Origin: Cellvibrio sp. UBA7661
Lineage (GTDB): Bacteria > Pseudomonadota > Gammaproteobacteria > Pseudomonadales > Cellvibrionaceae
Reading direction: 5' to 3'
NCBI GenBank assembly: GCA_002483365.1
Contig: DLHT01000007.1
Location: 16,561-80,560, forward strand
DNA length: 64,000 nt
A program made the position numbers and the translations under genes. Of this stretch, positions 17,271 through 27,400 are shown in pieces. Position 1 is the stretch's first letter. Each line of letters begins with the position of its first letter. The notes beneath the pieces were generated by a model. It had not been told where the DNA came from. It was given only the letters and a program-made list of their open reading frames with translations, and did not search any database.

Positions 17271-18995
17271 ATGCATAACAATTTTCGCGTGTCCATGACC
17301 TGGGTGCACACCTGGTTCGGCCTAGTACTGGGTTATGTGTTGATGGCGTGTTTTTTCTTTGGCGCGCTCTCCGTATTTGACCGTGAGATTGACCGCTGGG
17401 CAATCCCGAAAACCCGCTTTGAGCCGCAGCCCATGCCATCCTTCGATAACCTGCTGATGGATGTCTATAAAAAGCTGGAACCACACCCCGTTGATATGGC
17501 TGCCACTGCCGAGCGGGTGATTGGCGATTTGCCCGATCCGAAAACCATGCCGTTGGTTTCGTTTTATGCCTACACCACCCATCGCGATCCGGTGTTGGCG
17601 ATTGGCGGCGAATTCAGTATCCCTAATAAACCTAAAAATCCCGCTGACGACCATTTACATGTACACGGTTGGGCGACTATCGACCCGCGCACCGGTGAGG
17701 CCATTCCTGACGATGCGTTAAAAATCGGCAGCGGCTGGTTTTACCCCATGCACTACAGCCTGAATTTTCATTGGAATAATCTGGGTTACTGGATTGTGGG
17801 TTTTGCCGCGCTGATGATGCTGGCCGCACTGGTGACCGGCGTGATTATGCATCGCAAGATTTTCAAAGAGTTCTTCACTTTCCGCCGCGAAAAACGCCTC
17901 CAGCGCAGTACGCTGGATTTGCACAACATGAGTGGCGTGGTAGCGCTGCCGTTTCATTTCTTTTTTGCGCTCACAGGCCTGATTATTTTTGCCGGTATTT
18001 ATTTGCCGGTCAGTCACACCATGCTCAAGCCATTGCATGACCAGCATGAAATACTGGATGCCGAGCGCACCGGCTTGCCGCACGAAGCGGCCGGTGTGTA
18101 CGCGCCTATCGCCTCGGTCGATGCCATGGTGGCCGAAGCCAAGCGCCGCTGGGCTGCACGCGATATGGCGGGTGAGGTGGGTTATGTATTTGCTGACCAC
18201 CTCAACGATGAAAATGGCTATGTGAGTATTTATCGCGCCGGTAGCGACCGCGTTGCCTTGGTCGGCGAGCCGATTCACTTCAAGGCCAGCACCGGCGAAG
18301 TGCTGCGTGAAGAGCCGCCTCAAGCCGCGGTCTTTGAGATCAACGAATTCCTCACCGGCCTGCACCTGCAGCACTTCGAACACTGGATGTTGCGCTGGTT
18401 GTACGTGATTGGCGGCTTGCTCGGCTGCGTGTGTATCGCCACCGGTTTTATTTTCTTTGTCGAAAAACGCAAACAGCAACACGCCAAACTTAACAGCCAA
18501 GGCGCGCGTTTGGTGGATGCACTGGCCGTTACCACCGTGACCGGCATGGTGATTGCGGCGATTGCGATACTGGTGGCCAACCGCCTGCTTCCGGCCGATC
18601 TGACGGGCAAGGGCGAATGGGAAATGAAAGCCTTTTGGGGGGCTTGGTTATTGGCCTTGATCCACGCTGGTTGGCGCAGTGCGCCGGTAGCCAAGGCGAT
18701 GGCGAATCCGGCGTGGCGTGAGCAATGTTGGGTGATAGCGGTACTCGCGGTAGCAGCGGTTATCCTCAACTGGGTGACCACGGGCGACAACCTGATCAAA
18801 ACCCTGTTTACCGATACCTACTGGGCAGTCGCAGGCGTTGACTTGAGCCTGCTGGCTACAGCCGTTATCGCCTTGTGGACCGCGCGCAAACTCAAGCAGC
18901 GTGCACTGGCACCGGTTGGTGACAGCCCGCGCCGTGCTGCACATGAGCCAGTCGTTGCCGGTATCGATATGGCAGCGGAGGTGAAAAATGGCTAA
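17271..18995 (+). CDS. PepSY-associated transmembrane protein (PiuB-like)
   Basis: 574 residues. The N-terminal helix (LVLGYVLMACFFFGALSVF) follows a conserved MTWVHTWFGLVLG motif, with more membrane helices after it and PepSY-type extracytoplasmic segments. Members act at the inner membrane in reductive iron release or siderophore uptake. The ATG at 17271 follows TAGGAGATAGACC. It is flanked by DUF3649-like and DUF3325-like small membrane genes, the usual trio, and a Fur-like site precedes the group. The substrate siderophore cannot be told from sequence. Confidence 0.9.
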   Translation: MHNNFRVSMTWVHTWFGLVLGYVLMACFFFGALSVFDREIDRWAIPKTRFEPQPMPSFDNLLMDVYKKLEPHPVDMAATAERVIGDLPDPKTMPLVSFYAYTTHRDPVLAIGGEFSIPNKPKNPADDHLHVHGWATIDPRTGEAIPDDALKIGSGWFYPMHYSLNFHWNNLGYWIVGFAALMMLAALVTGVIMHRKIFKEFFTFRREKRLQRSTLDLHNMSGVVALPFHFFFALTGLIIFAGIYLPVSHTMLKPLHDQHEILDAERTGLPHEAAGVYAPIASVDAMVAEAKRRWAARDMAGEVGYVFADHLNDENGYVSIYRAGSDRVALVGEPIHFKASTGEVLREEPPQAAVFEINEFLTGLHLQHFEHWMLRWLYVIGGLLGCVCIATGFIFFVEKRKQQHAKLNSQGARLVDALAVTTVTGMVIAAIAILVANRLLPADLTGKGEWEMKAFWGAWLLALIHAGWRSAPVAKAMANPAWREQCWVIAVLAVAAVILNWVTTGDNLIKTLFTDTYWAVAGVDLSLLATAVIALWTARKLKQRALAPVGDSPRRAAHEPVVAGIDMAAEVKNG

Positions 18996-19299
18996 CACAG
19001 GTTTTTTGTTATTGTTCGCCGCACTCATGGCGCTGACCAGTTTTGCCTGGTTGGCGCTGGCGATGGAGGTTCATTGGAAAAAAGTTCAGGAAGGTCGCGC
19101 TTCAAATCATCCGGCTAAGGCTTTGCGTGTAATGGGCTGGGTTGGTCTGTTGGTTACCGCCATCCTCTGCTTTATGGCAGATCGTCCGTCCATGGCGGTA
19201 TTGGTGTGGATTATGTTACTGGCCGCGACTGCCCCATCCGTCGGTATGATTCTGTCGTGGCGACCAGGATGGCTGCGGTTCTTTTGGCCTGCTCGATAA
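18988..19299 (+). CDS. DUF3325-family membrane protein
   Basis: 103 residues with three membrane helices (FLLLFAALMALTSFAWLALA, WVGLLVTAILCFMAD, SMAVLVWIMLLAATAPSVGM) and the conserved HWKKV after helix one. It overlaps the end of the PepSY gene by eight bases, so the two are coupled. It is the last gene of the iron-uptake trio. No enzymatic role is known for the family. Confidence 0.85.
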   Translation: MANTGFLLLFAALMALTSFAWLALAMEVHWKKVQEGRASNHPAKALRVMGWVGLLVTAILCFMADRPSMAVLVWIMLLAATAPSVGMILSWRPGWLRFFWPAR

Positions 19300-19336
19300 A
19301 TCCGATATCAATAAATAGAGCGGGTCTCGCACCCGC

Positions 19337-19762
19337 TTACCCGTAAGTTGCTTTTGTTTCCTGTACCTGCCCCGGCGTATCAATGTCGATGCGCGCGCGT
19401 AGCCAATCGGCAAACTCTTTTTCGCTCAATGAGCCATCGACCAGACCGATCATAGCGGCATATTTTTCTTCATCACTCGCTATCAGGTTGCCGTGATTCA
19501 GTTTCAGAAAGACGCGATAACAAACATGTGCGGTGCGCTTATTGCCATCAACAAACGGATGATTGCGCGCAAGGCCAAAAGCCAGGCTCGCGGCCAGGTC
19601 GGCTAAATCCGGCGGTGGGTCGCCATAAGTGAACAGTTGCTGCGGGCGCGCCAGCGCAGAATCCAATAATCCTTCGTCACGTACGCCGCTGCCCCCACCA
19701 TGTTCTGCGAGTTGGCGGTCATGAATGGCCTGCGCCAGTGTTTTGCTGATCCAGGCGATCAT
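19337..19762 (-). CDS. Doc-family toxin (Fic/DOC fold)
   Basis: 141 residues. The Fic/Doc catalytic motif is intact (NHPFVDGNKRTAHVCYRVFL), with the His, Asp-Gly-Asn-Lys-Arg positions of the family. Doc toxins phosphorylate EF-Tu to stop translation; that is family knowledge, not shown here. The upstream signature VRDEGLLDSALARPQQLFTY is typical of the Doc type. The start at 19762 follows AAGGAGATGAAGC. Its gene lies 11 bases downstream of the AbrB-type antitoxin gene, so it is part of a toxin-antitoxin pair. Confidence 0.9.
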   Translation of the reverse strand: MIAWISKTLAQAIHDRQLAEHGGGSGVRDEGLLDSALARPQQLFTYGDPPPDLADLAASLAFGLARNHPFVDGNKRTAHVCYRVFLKLNHGNLIASDEEKYAAMIGLVDGSLSEKEFADWLRARIDIDTPGQVQETKATYG

Positions 19763-19773
19763 GCTTCATCTCC

Positions 19774-19995
19774 TTATTGAGCCAATTTATGCAGGACTTG
19801 ACGGTCTTCACGCATGATCTGCTCCGCCACCTCCATTTGCTCTGCAAGAGTGGGGTCGAAGGTGGTGAGCTTAATGCCGTCTGGTGTTTCCAGCAGGTAA
19901 ACATCATCGCCTTTGGCTAAACGCAGGCGCGCGAGAACCTCTTTAGGAAGAATTACACCAGCGGAATTGCCGATAGAGGTGATTTTGAGTTTCAT
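19774..19995 (-). CDS. AbrB/MazE-type antitoxin
   Basis: 73 residues. The N-terminal swapped-hairpin DNA-binding domain (KITSIGNSAGVILPKEVLAR) is clear, followed by an acidic C-terminal tail (LAEQMEVAEQIMRED) that would cover the toxin. It precedes the doc gene by 11 bases on the same strand. The promoter region carries a ten-base perfect palindrome and a similar half-site, as expected for autoregulation. Confidence 0.9.
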   Translation of the reverse strand: MKLKITSIGNSAGVILPKEVLARLRLAKGDDVYLLETPDGIKLTTFDPTLAEQMEVAEQIMREDRQVLHKLAQ

Positions 19996-20011
19996 AAGTG
20001 CTCCATTACTC

Positions 20012-20032
20012 TGTTATAACAAATGGTATAAC
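20012..20032 (-). promoter_or_regulatory. Likely operator of the toxin-antitoxin pair
   Basis: TGTTATAACA at 20012-20021 is a perfect palindrome. The related half GGTATAAC follows at 20025-20032. They lie just upstream of the antitoxin start and would suit AbrB-type autoregulation. Confidence 0.5.
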
Positions 20033-20056
20033 GGGTTGATGGTAGCAGTTTTGTGC

Positions 20057-21001
20057 TTATTTGCGAACTGTGCTCTCCGCAACAATGCAATTGCGGCCAT
20101 TTTGTTTGGCCTGATACAAGCGGCGATCCACTTTATTAATAAAATCCGTAAGCAAGTCATCCTGTTCCGGTATTGCAGTGCCCACGCCCAGGCTGATGCT
20201 TAACAACTGGTCGATGTGCGATTTCTCGTGCGGGATCTGCAGTGAAAGAATGGCGCTGCGGCAGCGCTCGGCAACGGCCAGTGCCGCTTCTGCGTTACTG
20301 TCCGGCAATACCAACACAAACTCTTCCCCGCCAAAGCGCGCCACAAAATCCCGCGCCCGCGCGGCCGATCCGGTCAGTGCCTGACTGACGCGTTTAAGGC
20401 AATCATCACCTTGCAGATGGCCGTAGTGATCGTTGTATTGTTTGAAGTAATCAATATCCACCATCACCAGTGACAAAGGCTGGTGCGTGCGTTTGGCGTT
20501 GAGCCATTCCACTTCCAGCACCGAATCAAACATGCGCCGGTTGGCAACACCGGTCAGGCCGTCTTTAAAGGATAAGGTTTCCAGCTCTTTTTGCAGGTCG
20601 ATCAGCTTTTGCTCGGTCTGTTTGCGCTCGCTGATATCAAACATAAAACCAACCAGCGATTCCACTTCTCCCGCCGGATTGCGTACCACGTGCACCACAT
20701 CGCGGATCCACACAAAGCGGCCATCACTGGTTAGCGCGCGGTAGTCCGCCTCGTGGTCAACTCCGGCTTGGGATTGGCTCACACAAAAGTTGACCACACG
20801 CTCGCGGTCTTCCTCGTGCATACGTGCCGCCCAGTCTTGCACCGACACCCAAGTATCCGGCTCCCAGCCCAACAGCTGTTTGATTTGCGGGCCTATGTAA
20901 GAAAAGGTGAGCGTGTTCCAGTCAATTTTCCAGGGAATGGCTTTAGTGGATTCCAGCAGGGTTTTATAGACGCTGGGGTCTTCGTCCACAAAGTGGCTCA
21001 T
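20057..21001 (-). CDS. PAS-GGDEF diguanylate cyclase
   Basis: 314 residues, soluble. A PAS domain (about 20-130, FSYIGPQIKQLLGWEPDTW, then PAC motif DISERKQTEQ) is followed by a GGDEF domain (about 145-310) with an intact active site GGEEF, and an RxxD inhibitory site exactly five residues before it (RARDFVARFGGEEF). It should make c-di-GMP with product feedback. The start at 21001 follows GGAGAAGCGC; an upstream start at 21040 is less likely. It is 117 bases beyond the end of the receptor gene, with a terminator in between. Confidence 0.9.
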   Translation of the reverse strand: MSHFVDEDPSVYKTLLESTKAIPWKIDWNTLTFSYIGPQIKQLLGWEPDTWVSVQDWAARMHEEDRERVVNFCVSQSQAGVDHEADYRALTSDGRFVWIRDVVHVVRNPAGEVESLVGFMFDISERKQTEQKLIDLQKELETLSFKDGLTGVANRRMFDSVLEVEWLNAKRTHQPLSLVMVDIDYFKQYNDHYGHLQGDDCLKRVSQALTGSAARARDFVARFGGEEFVLVLPDSNAEAALAVAERCRSAILSLQIPHEKSHIDQLLSISLGVGTAIPEQDDLLTDFINKVDRRLYQAKQNGRNCIVAESTVRK

Positions 21002-21059
21002 GCGCTTCTCCATACAGACAAAGGAGAAAATATACGCCACGTGTCAGGGTGGATGCTAA

Positions 21060-21121
21060 TAAAAAAACGCAGGCACAGATCAAATCTTCACAACTGGCAA
21101 AGATCCAATACTGTGCCTGCG
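21060..21121 (-). terminator. Terminator of the TonB-dependent receptor gene
   Basis: CGCAGGCACAG (21068-21078) is repeated inverted at 21111-21121. On the minus strand, the stem is followed by a T-run of seven. The large loop holds a second weak hairpin (AAATCTT/AAGAT type). Confidence 0.65.
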
Positions 21122-21137
21122 CTCAACACTCAGGTAA

Positions 21138-24100
21138 TCAATATTTCACTTGCAGGCTCAGGCTGGTACGGCGCTCGTTGTAGAACGCTGAATCAACGTT
21201 GGACTCCCACTGGTTGTAGTACTCCTGATGTTCCTGGGTCAGGTTGGTGACTTGCAGCGCGACAGTCATGTTTTCAATGAATTCATAACTGACCGACGCA
21301 TCCACATAGTTAGTGGGTTTTTGGAAGTACGCGAATTGGTACTCGCCCTGCAACGTGCGACCAACATACATTTTGCTGCGGTAGTTATGGGCGATACGCG
21401 CCTGAATACCATTTTGCTCGTACCAGAGTGCGAAGTTGGATTGATATTCAGAGTTGTTGATTCCCGGCATGGTTTTACCGTAGTAATCCTGGTCCGAACC
21501 TTCACTGGGTGAGTAGGTGAAGTTGGCGTCTACACCGAGGCCACTCCAGAGTCCCGGCAGGAAATCGAGCGATTGTTTGTAACCAAACTCCAGTCCGTGT
21601 GTTGCATCGCCTTTCTCATCGAAACTGATAATCGAATCAATCGGCACAACACCGGTAAATTGTCCGGTTTCCGGATTGTAGCCGCGCACTACGCCATCAT
21701 CATCCGCAATGTCCGAACGATAAATGCGCGTGTTTTCAATTTGCGTTAAACCCTGAACCCAAAACAAACCGAGGCTGACCATACTGCTGTCATTTAAATA
21801 CCACTCGTAACTCAGGTCGGCGTTGTATTGCAAATTAGGCAGCAATGCAGGGTTGCCGATTTGCGAGCCTGAGTTGGCGCAGGCAACGGGGCCGCCATTA
21901 GGGCGAGTGATGTTACAGGAGTTAGTGCGGTTGACATTGAGTCCGCCGCCCAGAGAATCAGTGTCATGGGTGCCGATGGTTTTGGTAAATGCAAAACGCA
22001 ACACTTGTTCATCGTTTAAATCCATCGACAAGTTAATCGCGGGCAGGATTTCATCGTAGCTGTTAACCGTGGTAATTGACTCGCCTACTGAGGCAACCAT
22101 CCCCGGGCCAAGTAAATAGGTCTCGCCGTTGATCACAGTAGATGCCGCAGAACCCGCAACACTTTGGGTGATGGTGTATTCGGTATCGATATAGCGCAAA
22201 CCCACATTACCGCGCAGTGGTTTACCAAATACTTCCGTTTCCAGATTGCCCTGAATATAGAACGAACTGGTTTTATCTTGCACTTCGTACACGTTGGCCG
22301 CATCTGCAACTAACATATGTGGGCCGTACATTTTTTCATGCCAGGCAATCGGATTATCCATCGCTTTCGGGTTAATGAAATAAACCGTGCCCAAGCCTGA
22401 GGTGCCATAAAAATCGCTAATGCCTTTAATCATTCCCTGTTCATTTAAATCAGTGAATGAAATGGGATCGACATAAGATTCGCCAGTCACAGGTGCAGGG
22501 GAAACGGTATCTTTCCAGCGCGCGACAAATGCATCACCGTATTCGTTGGTTCTTAACAAGCCGCCAATCCAACCATTTTTTTCAACATTGCGCTCACCGT
22601 AACGCAAACCAACATCAACCGAGGTGAAGGTATTTAGCAGCGGTGTATCGAATGCGTAATTGGAATCCAAACGGACAATGTCCATGTCGGCATTTGAATA
22701 GGTGCCGGTCAGGTTGGCTGACTTGGGGCTGTAACGATTCAAATTACTGCCGAAGGTTTCATTGACGGTTGTGGTGGTGCCATCCGGATTGGTGATCGGT
22801 AAATTCGTACCGGGCAATACCCAATGTTGTTTGCCGCCGGAGTAAGCGATGTGAATCGGAACTTGAATTGCGGTGCCATCCACTTCTGTGCCATCCGGCA
22901 GCAGTGCATTAAAGCTACCGTAGCCCCAGGGGTTAGCCCATGACTCTTCACCATTCGCAGGGCGATATTTGTCATTGATTTGCGAGCCGTCGGTGAGTGT
23001 TGAGTCAACTGTGCTGTTGGCTTGGTCATCCACTGCTTCGCCGTGCAACCAACGCAATTTTCCGGTCAGTGGGCCACCGTTATCAAATGACAATTCGATA
23101 TTGGTGTTAGTCGATTCTTTGTCGGTCGCGATAGTTTGGTTTTGGGTTTTGGCTAAACGTGTTTGCCACAACGCCGATGACATGGTGTACAGATTGCCCG
23201 GCAAGGTAATTGCCTCACCATTGCGATGCACAATATTGTCGTAAGCCTCGGTTGCGCCGTCATCCGGTGTGGCCCAGCCGATAATACTTTGCCATGACTG
23301 TTCGGCTACAAATGCCTGCATATAAATATGCTCATCCAGCTTGGTGTAAAACACATCGCCAGTCAGTTGGAATGCATCGTTGATCTGGTATTGCATCGAA
23401 CCATTTACACCGGTTCTTTCGCGGTCAATAAAACGGTTGGCGGCTTGATGGCCTTCAAAGGTGTAATACACATCGTTGCTATCGCCATCGCCGTTAACAT
23501 CCACATTGCTGGCAACATAACCGGTTTCTTCACTGGCAAGGTTGCGCCAACCTGACCAGCGGCCGGGGTTGCCGCCTTGCGAGCCATTCCAGTAATCCGC
23601 CAGGTAAGAGGTGCCGTAAGAAAGGTTTAACGATGCCCCGAATTTATCGTCGTTGTTGTAACCAAAAAATCCGGAATAAGAACCATCGGTCTCTTCTCCC
23701 AGTGCGCCTTGAATGACTTCCACTTTACCAACGGCAGTAAAACCATCTTCCAATAAAAAAGGACGGTTGGTTTTCAAATTGATGGTGCCCGCCAAACCGC
23801 TTACGACATTTTTTGCTTCGGCAGATTTAAAAACTTCAATGCCCGATACCATAGTGGAAGGGATGTCAGCAAAATTAGGCGATACGGTAGTAATAGAACC
23901 CGCTGCCAACATTTGTTCGCCATTGAGTGTGGTGGTGATATTGGAGTTGCCGCGGATATTGACGCCGGTTCCTTCGCCGCCGGTGCGCGTAATTTGAATG
24001 CCGGGAACACGTTGCAGTGAGTCGGCGATGGTCGCATCGGGTAATTTACCAATGTCGGTTGCAGTAATCGCATCCACCACCGAGCTTGCATTGCGCTTGG

Positions 24101-24287
24101 TGTCTATCGATTGCATAACCGAGTTGCGCATCCCGAGTACAACCACTTCTTCAACATCGTTTTGTGCTGACTCTTGTGCAACGGCAATACCGTATGGGTG
24201 CAAGGTTGCCAGAGCAACGCCCAGATAAACCAGATTATTTTTAAAAGCGGTTTTTTTAAATAAATGTTTTGTATTTGGGAAAAACAT
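21138..24287 (-). CDS. TonB-dependent receptor, polysaccharide-uptake type
   Basis: 1049 residues. A signal peptide is followed by a plug domain with the polysaccharide-type signature (DAITATDIGKLPDATIADSL, then QRVPGIQITRTGGEGTGVNI) typical of TonB receptors in Xanthomonas/Caulobacter-type glycan loci, then a large beta-barrel ending in LSLQVKY. It would import mannooligosaccharides freed by the GH26 enzyme encoded upstream. The substrate is inferred from context. The start at 24287 follows CAGGAACGAATT; a longer in-frame start at 24362 has no ribosome site. TonB-ExbBD are not in the window. Confidence 0.92.
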   Translation of the reverse strand: MFFPNTKHLFKKTAFKNNLVYLGVALATLHPYGIAVAQESAQNDVEEVVVLGMRNSVMQSIDTKRNASSVVDAITATDIGKLPDATIADSLQRVPGIQITRTGGEGTGVNIRGNSNITTTLNGEQMLAAGSITTVSPNFADIPSTMVSGIEVFKSAEAKNVVSGLAGTINLKTNRPFLLEDGFTAVGKVEVIQGALGEETDGSYSGFFGYNNDDKFGASLNLSYGTSYLADYWNGSQGGNPGRWSGWRNLASEETGYVASNVDVNGDGDSNDVYYTFEGHQAANRFIDRERTGVNGSMQYQINDAFQLTGDVFYTKLDEHIYMQAFVAEQSWQSIIGWATPDDGATEAYDNIVHRNGEAITLPGNLYTMSSALWQTRLAKTQNQTIATDKESTNTNIELSFDNGGPLTGKLRWLHGEAVDDQANSTVDSTLTDGSQINDKYRPANGEESWANPWGYGSFNALLPDGTEVDGTAIQVPIHIAYSGGKQHWVLPGTNLPITNPDGTTTTVNETFGSNLNRYSPKSANLTGTYSNADMDIVRLDSNYAFDTPLLNTFTSVDVGLRYGERNVEKNGWIGGLLRTNEYGDAFVARWKDTVSPAPVTGESYVDPISFTDLNEQGMIKGISDFYGTSGLGTVYFINPKAMDNPIAWHEKMYGPHMLVADAANVYEVQDKTSSFYIQGNLETEVFGKPLRGNVGLRYIDTEYTITQSVAGSAASTVINGETYLLGPGMVASVGESITTVNSYDEILPAINLSMDLNDEQVLRFAFTKTIGTHDTDSLGGGLNVNRTNSCNITRPNGGPVACANSGSQIGNPALLPNLQYNADLSYEWYLNDSSMVSLGLFWVQGLTQIENTRIYRSDIADDDGVVRGYNPETGQFTGVVPIDSIISFDEKGDATHGLEFGYKQSLDFLPGLWSGLGVDANFTYSPSEGSDQDYYGKTMPGINNSEYQSNFALWYEQNGIQARIAHNYRSKMYVGRTLQGEYQFAYFQKPTNYVDASVSYEFIENMTVALQVTNLTQEHQEYYNQWESNVDSAFYNERRTSLSLQVKY

Positions 24288-24371
24288 AATTCGTTCCTGT
24301 TTGTAAATTCGCTGGGTGACGTTCAATTTTTTTTGCTGCGCGCAATGGGCAGCCAAATTCAACGTCGATAA

Positions 24372-24394
24372 GTAGCGCCCGGTGCGGGCGCTAC
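24372..24394. repeat. GC-rich hairpin in the GH26-receptor intergenic region
   Basis: A perfect ten-base-pair stem (GTAGCGCCC... ...GGGCGCTAC) with a three-base loop. No U-run follows on the minus strand, so it is not a plain terminator. It is well placed to protect the upstream mRNA and set the ratio of enzyme to receptor. Confidence 0.6.
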
Positions 24395-24413
24395 AAGTGC
24401 GCTAATCATTCAG

Positions 24414-27400
24414 TTATTCAAAGCTGACATCGTCGATGTAATAGCTTGATTCAGTAGCACTGTTGACCGGCCCCATGAAGCGCACGCCCAAACCACTGAG
24501 CTCACCGCCCATATCCGAAATGTCCAGAGTCAACTCTGCGCTGCCATTAACCAGCGCAACAGCACCGCCATCTTTCCAGGAGAAATTTTTATCTTTAGCG
24601 AATAATTGCGCTTGTGTGGCGTTGCCGGTATTAACCGCGTGCACGGAAATTTTCAGCGTGGTTACATCACCCAACAACAAGCCACCGGTGGGATAAACTT
24701 GCAGGATGATATTGTCGTCGCCGTCTTTCAGTTGAGTGGTTCCGCCCAAGGACAAGCTGCCGGATTTACTCCAGTCACTTGCTAAATGAATGCCACTTTC
24801 CGGCGACCAGTTTTTCTGGAATTCCCAGTTGCCAGTGCCTTCAAAGTCGTAGATCACATCGCTATCCAATTTGACGGTGTCGATATAAAAACCGGCAGCA
24901 GTGCTGGTGCTATCGAAGCCTTCAAATTGCACACCGAGACCTTGCAATGTGGTGAGCGCAGAGACATCAATTTGCAATGTTGCACTGCCCGTTGCCGATA
25001 CCGAACCTGAGTCCAGCCACATCCAGTCAGCGCCGTGCTTCACAAATAATTTTGCGGTGGTTCCTGCACCGGCATTTGCTGCATGCGCAACCAATGTGAG
25101 TGTTTGTTTGTTGGATACATCAATACCGCCAGTGGGATAAGCCTGCAGCACAACGCTGGTGGGGGCATTTTCTTTACTCAAATCTTTGATAACGCCCAGG
25201 GATTTTTTGCCAGTATTGCTCCAGTTACCCGAGAGGGTTGCGCCCAGTGTTGCTGACCAATTTACCTGTGCTTCCCATGGTGCAACGACTGGCTCAAAGT
25301 CATAGAGCAAGGTATCGCCCAGCATGACTTTATCGATTGCAAAAATGGCGTTGGTGCTGGCGGGATCAAACCCTTCAAACTGCACACCAATACCCTGCAA
25401 TTTATCCAATGCCGATACATCCAGAGTCAGGGTGACATCGCCTGCAGTAGACACTGCACCTGAATCTACCCACGCCCAATCATCACCGTGTTTTACAAAC
25501 AGTTTTGCGGTAGTGCCTGCGCCAGTATTTGCTGAATGTGCAACGAGTGTCAGTTGTTGTGCATCGCCAACATTAATGCCACCAACCGGATAAGTTTGCA
25601 GCACCACACCGGTAGGTGAACTCACAAGGCTTAAATTTTTAGTGATTGATAATGCGTGTCCGCCAAGTGCCGACCAATTGCTCGATACCGCTGCACCGGG
25701 TACGTCGCCCCAGTTAATTTGTGCACCCCAGCTTGCAACCGGCAATTCAAAACCGTCGTACAAACCCGCTTCTATTTTTGCGCGGCCACCGGGAACGTCA
25801 TCCAGATTAAGGGTGCCTTCAAATTCGTAACTGGCTTTGAGTTCAGCTGCATCGGCATTCAGTGGGCCGTATTCATTGCTGCCTTGTGAATTCCAGGTAA
25901 CAAAAAAAGCCCACCACGCGTTTTGTTGATGCATTAATGCGATATCAGGAATAGTGCCGGTTTCTGTGAGCGCAACTAATTTTTTGCCATCAAAACGATC
26001 TTTTAATGTAGTGAATTCTGATTTGAATGGGTTGTCGGCATTTTTGCCGTCGTAACCGTCATAGCCAACGATATCGACGTAAGCATCGCCCGGATACCAA
26101 TCTGCACTCAGTGAACCTGCTGCGGTATAAACCCAAATTAAATTATTTAATTGATGCACATCGGTAAAACGTTGATACATGATTTTCCACAGCGCTGTTA
26201 ACGATTGCGCATCCGATGCACCCCACCAAAACCAACCGCCTTCTGCTTCGTGCAATGGCCGCCACAGCAATGGAATATCGGCATCAGCAAATTTTTTCAG
26301 CTCTGCAGCTATGTCATCCATATCGGAAATCAGCGCCTGATAATCAGCACTGTTGGTATCCGCCAAAGCGGTTTTTAAATTGAAATCCGTGGCGGTGCTG
26401 TAAAAGCCGGAATACCAAGCGGTATTACCACTGCCGCTGCAGTTGGTGTCTTTTAATTTAGTGGGTGAGTTCCAATGCCACAGCGGAGAGAGAATGACAT
26501 TTTTGGTGTTGTGTTCATTAATCATGTCTTCGCTGAGAACGCCGGGTTCTGCACCGCAGGCAATACGTGAGCTGGAGTAATCCATTAAATCGAACGCCAC
26601 AATCGCAGGAGACAAACCGCCGGTAATTTCAGTGATTTTATTAAAATCACGCAGGCCGGTTTTATTGCCCAGATCGTTGTAATCCATAAATTCGGTTTGA
26701 CCACTCAGTGTTTTTGCACCGTAGTTGCTGACCAAAAATGCCATCAAATCTTTTGTAGCAGCCGTTGCATTGGCATTTACTAAATTGGGTGCAACCGCTA
26801 AAGGTTTGGTAGGTTGTGGAGCAGGAATTAATAAAATGCTATCGATACGGTAGTAATTCCAACCGCCGCCAATTTCAATGCTGTTGCTACCCTCATTAAT
26901 TTTAATGACATCGACACGTGCGTTGTTCCAGCTGCTGGTAGCGAGGAATGGCACATTCGCATCAACACCATTTGTTTTCACCACTGCTTGTTTGCCACCA
27001 TAAGAAGCGGGAATTGCATAGCGCACAAACAGCGTATAAAAACCTGCACCAATGGTTTTATCGTCTACGGTGCTGCCTGAGGGAATTTGATAAATTACTT
27101 TTGCGCCGGGGGTGATGTCGGCGGTGTGGGAACCCGAAGCGCCGGAAATATAATTGGGGCCGTTGCTAACCAAGGTTGCACCACCGGCCAGTGTTGAAAA
27201 TGCAGTGTCTTCTGCTTCAAGCGTGATGATGACCGATGGATCGTAAACAAGGATTTCAATTTCATCGACCAACGGATTGCCGCTGGCATCGTTAATAATA
27301 TTTCCCGCGCTATCACGTGCAGAAATGCGGAATTTGAATGTTTCCAATCCATCTATATCGGGCGATGGAAAGGTCAGATTGGGCGTTGACCAATCGCTGA

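Noticed and set aside
17718..18500. 260-codon minus-strand frame inside the PepSY gene
   Set aside because: Antisense to the PepSY coding sequence and without family features.
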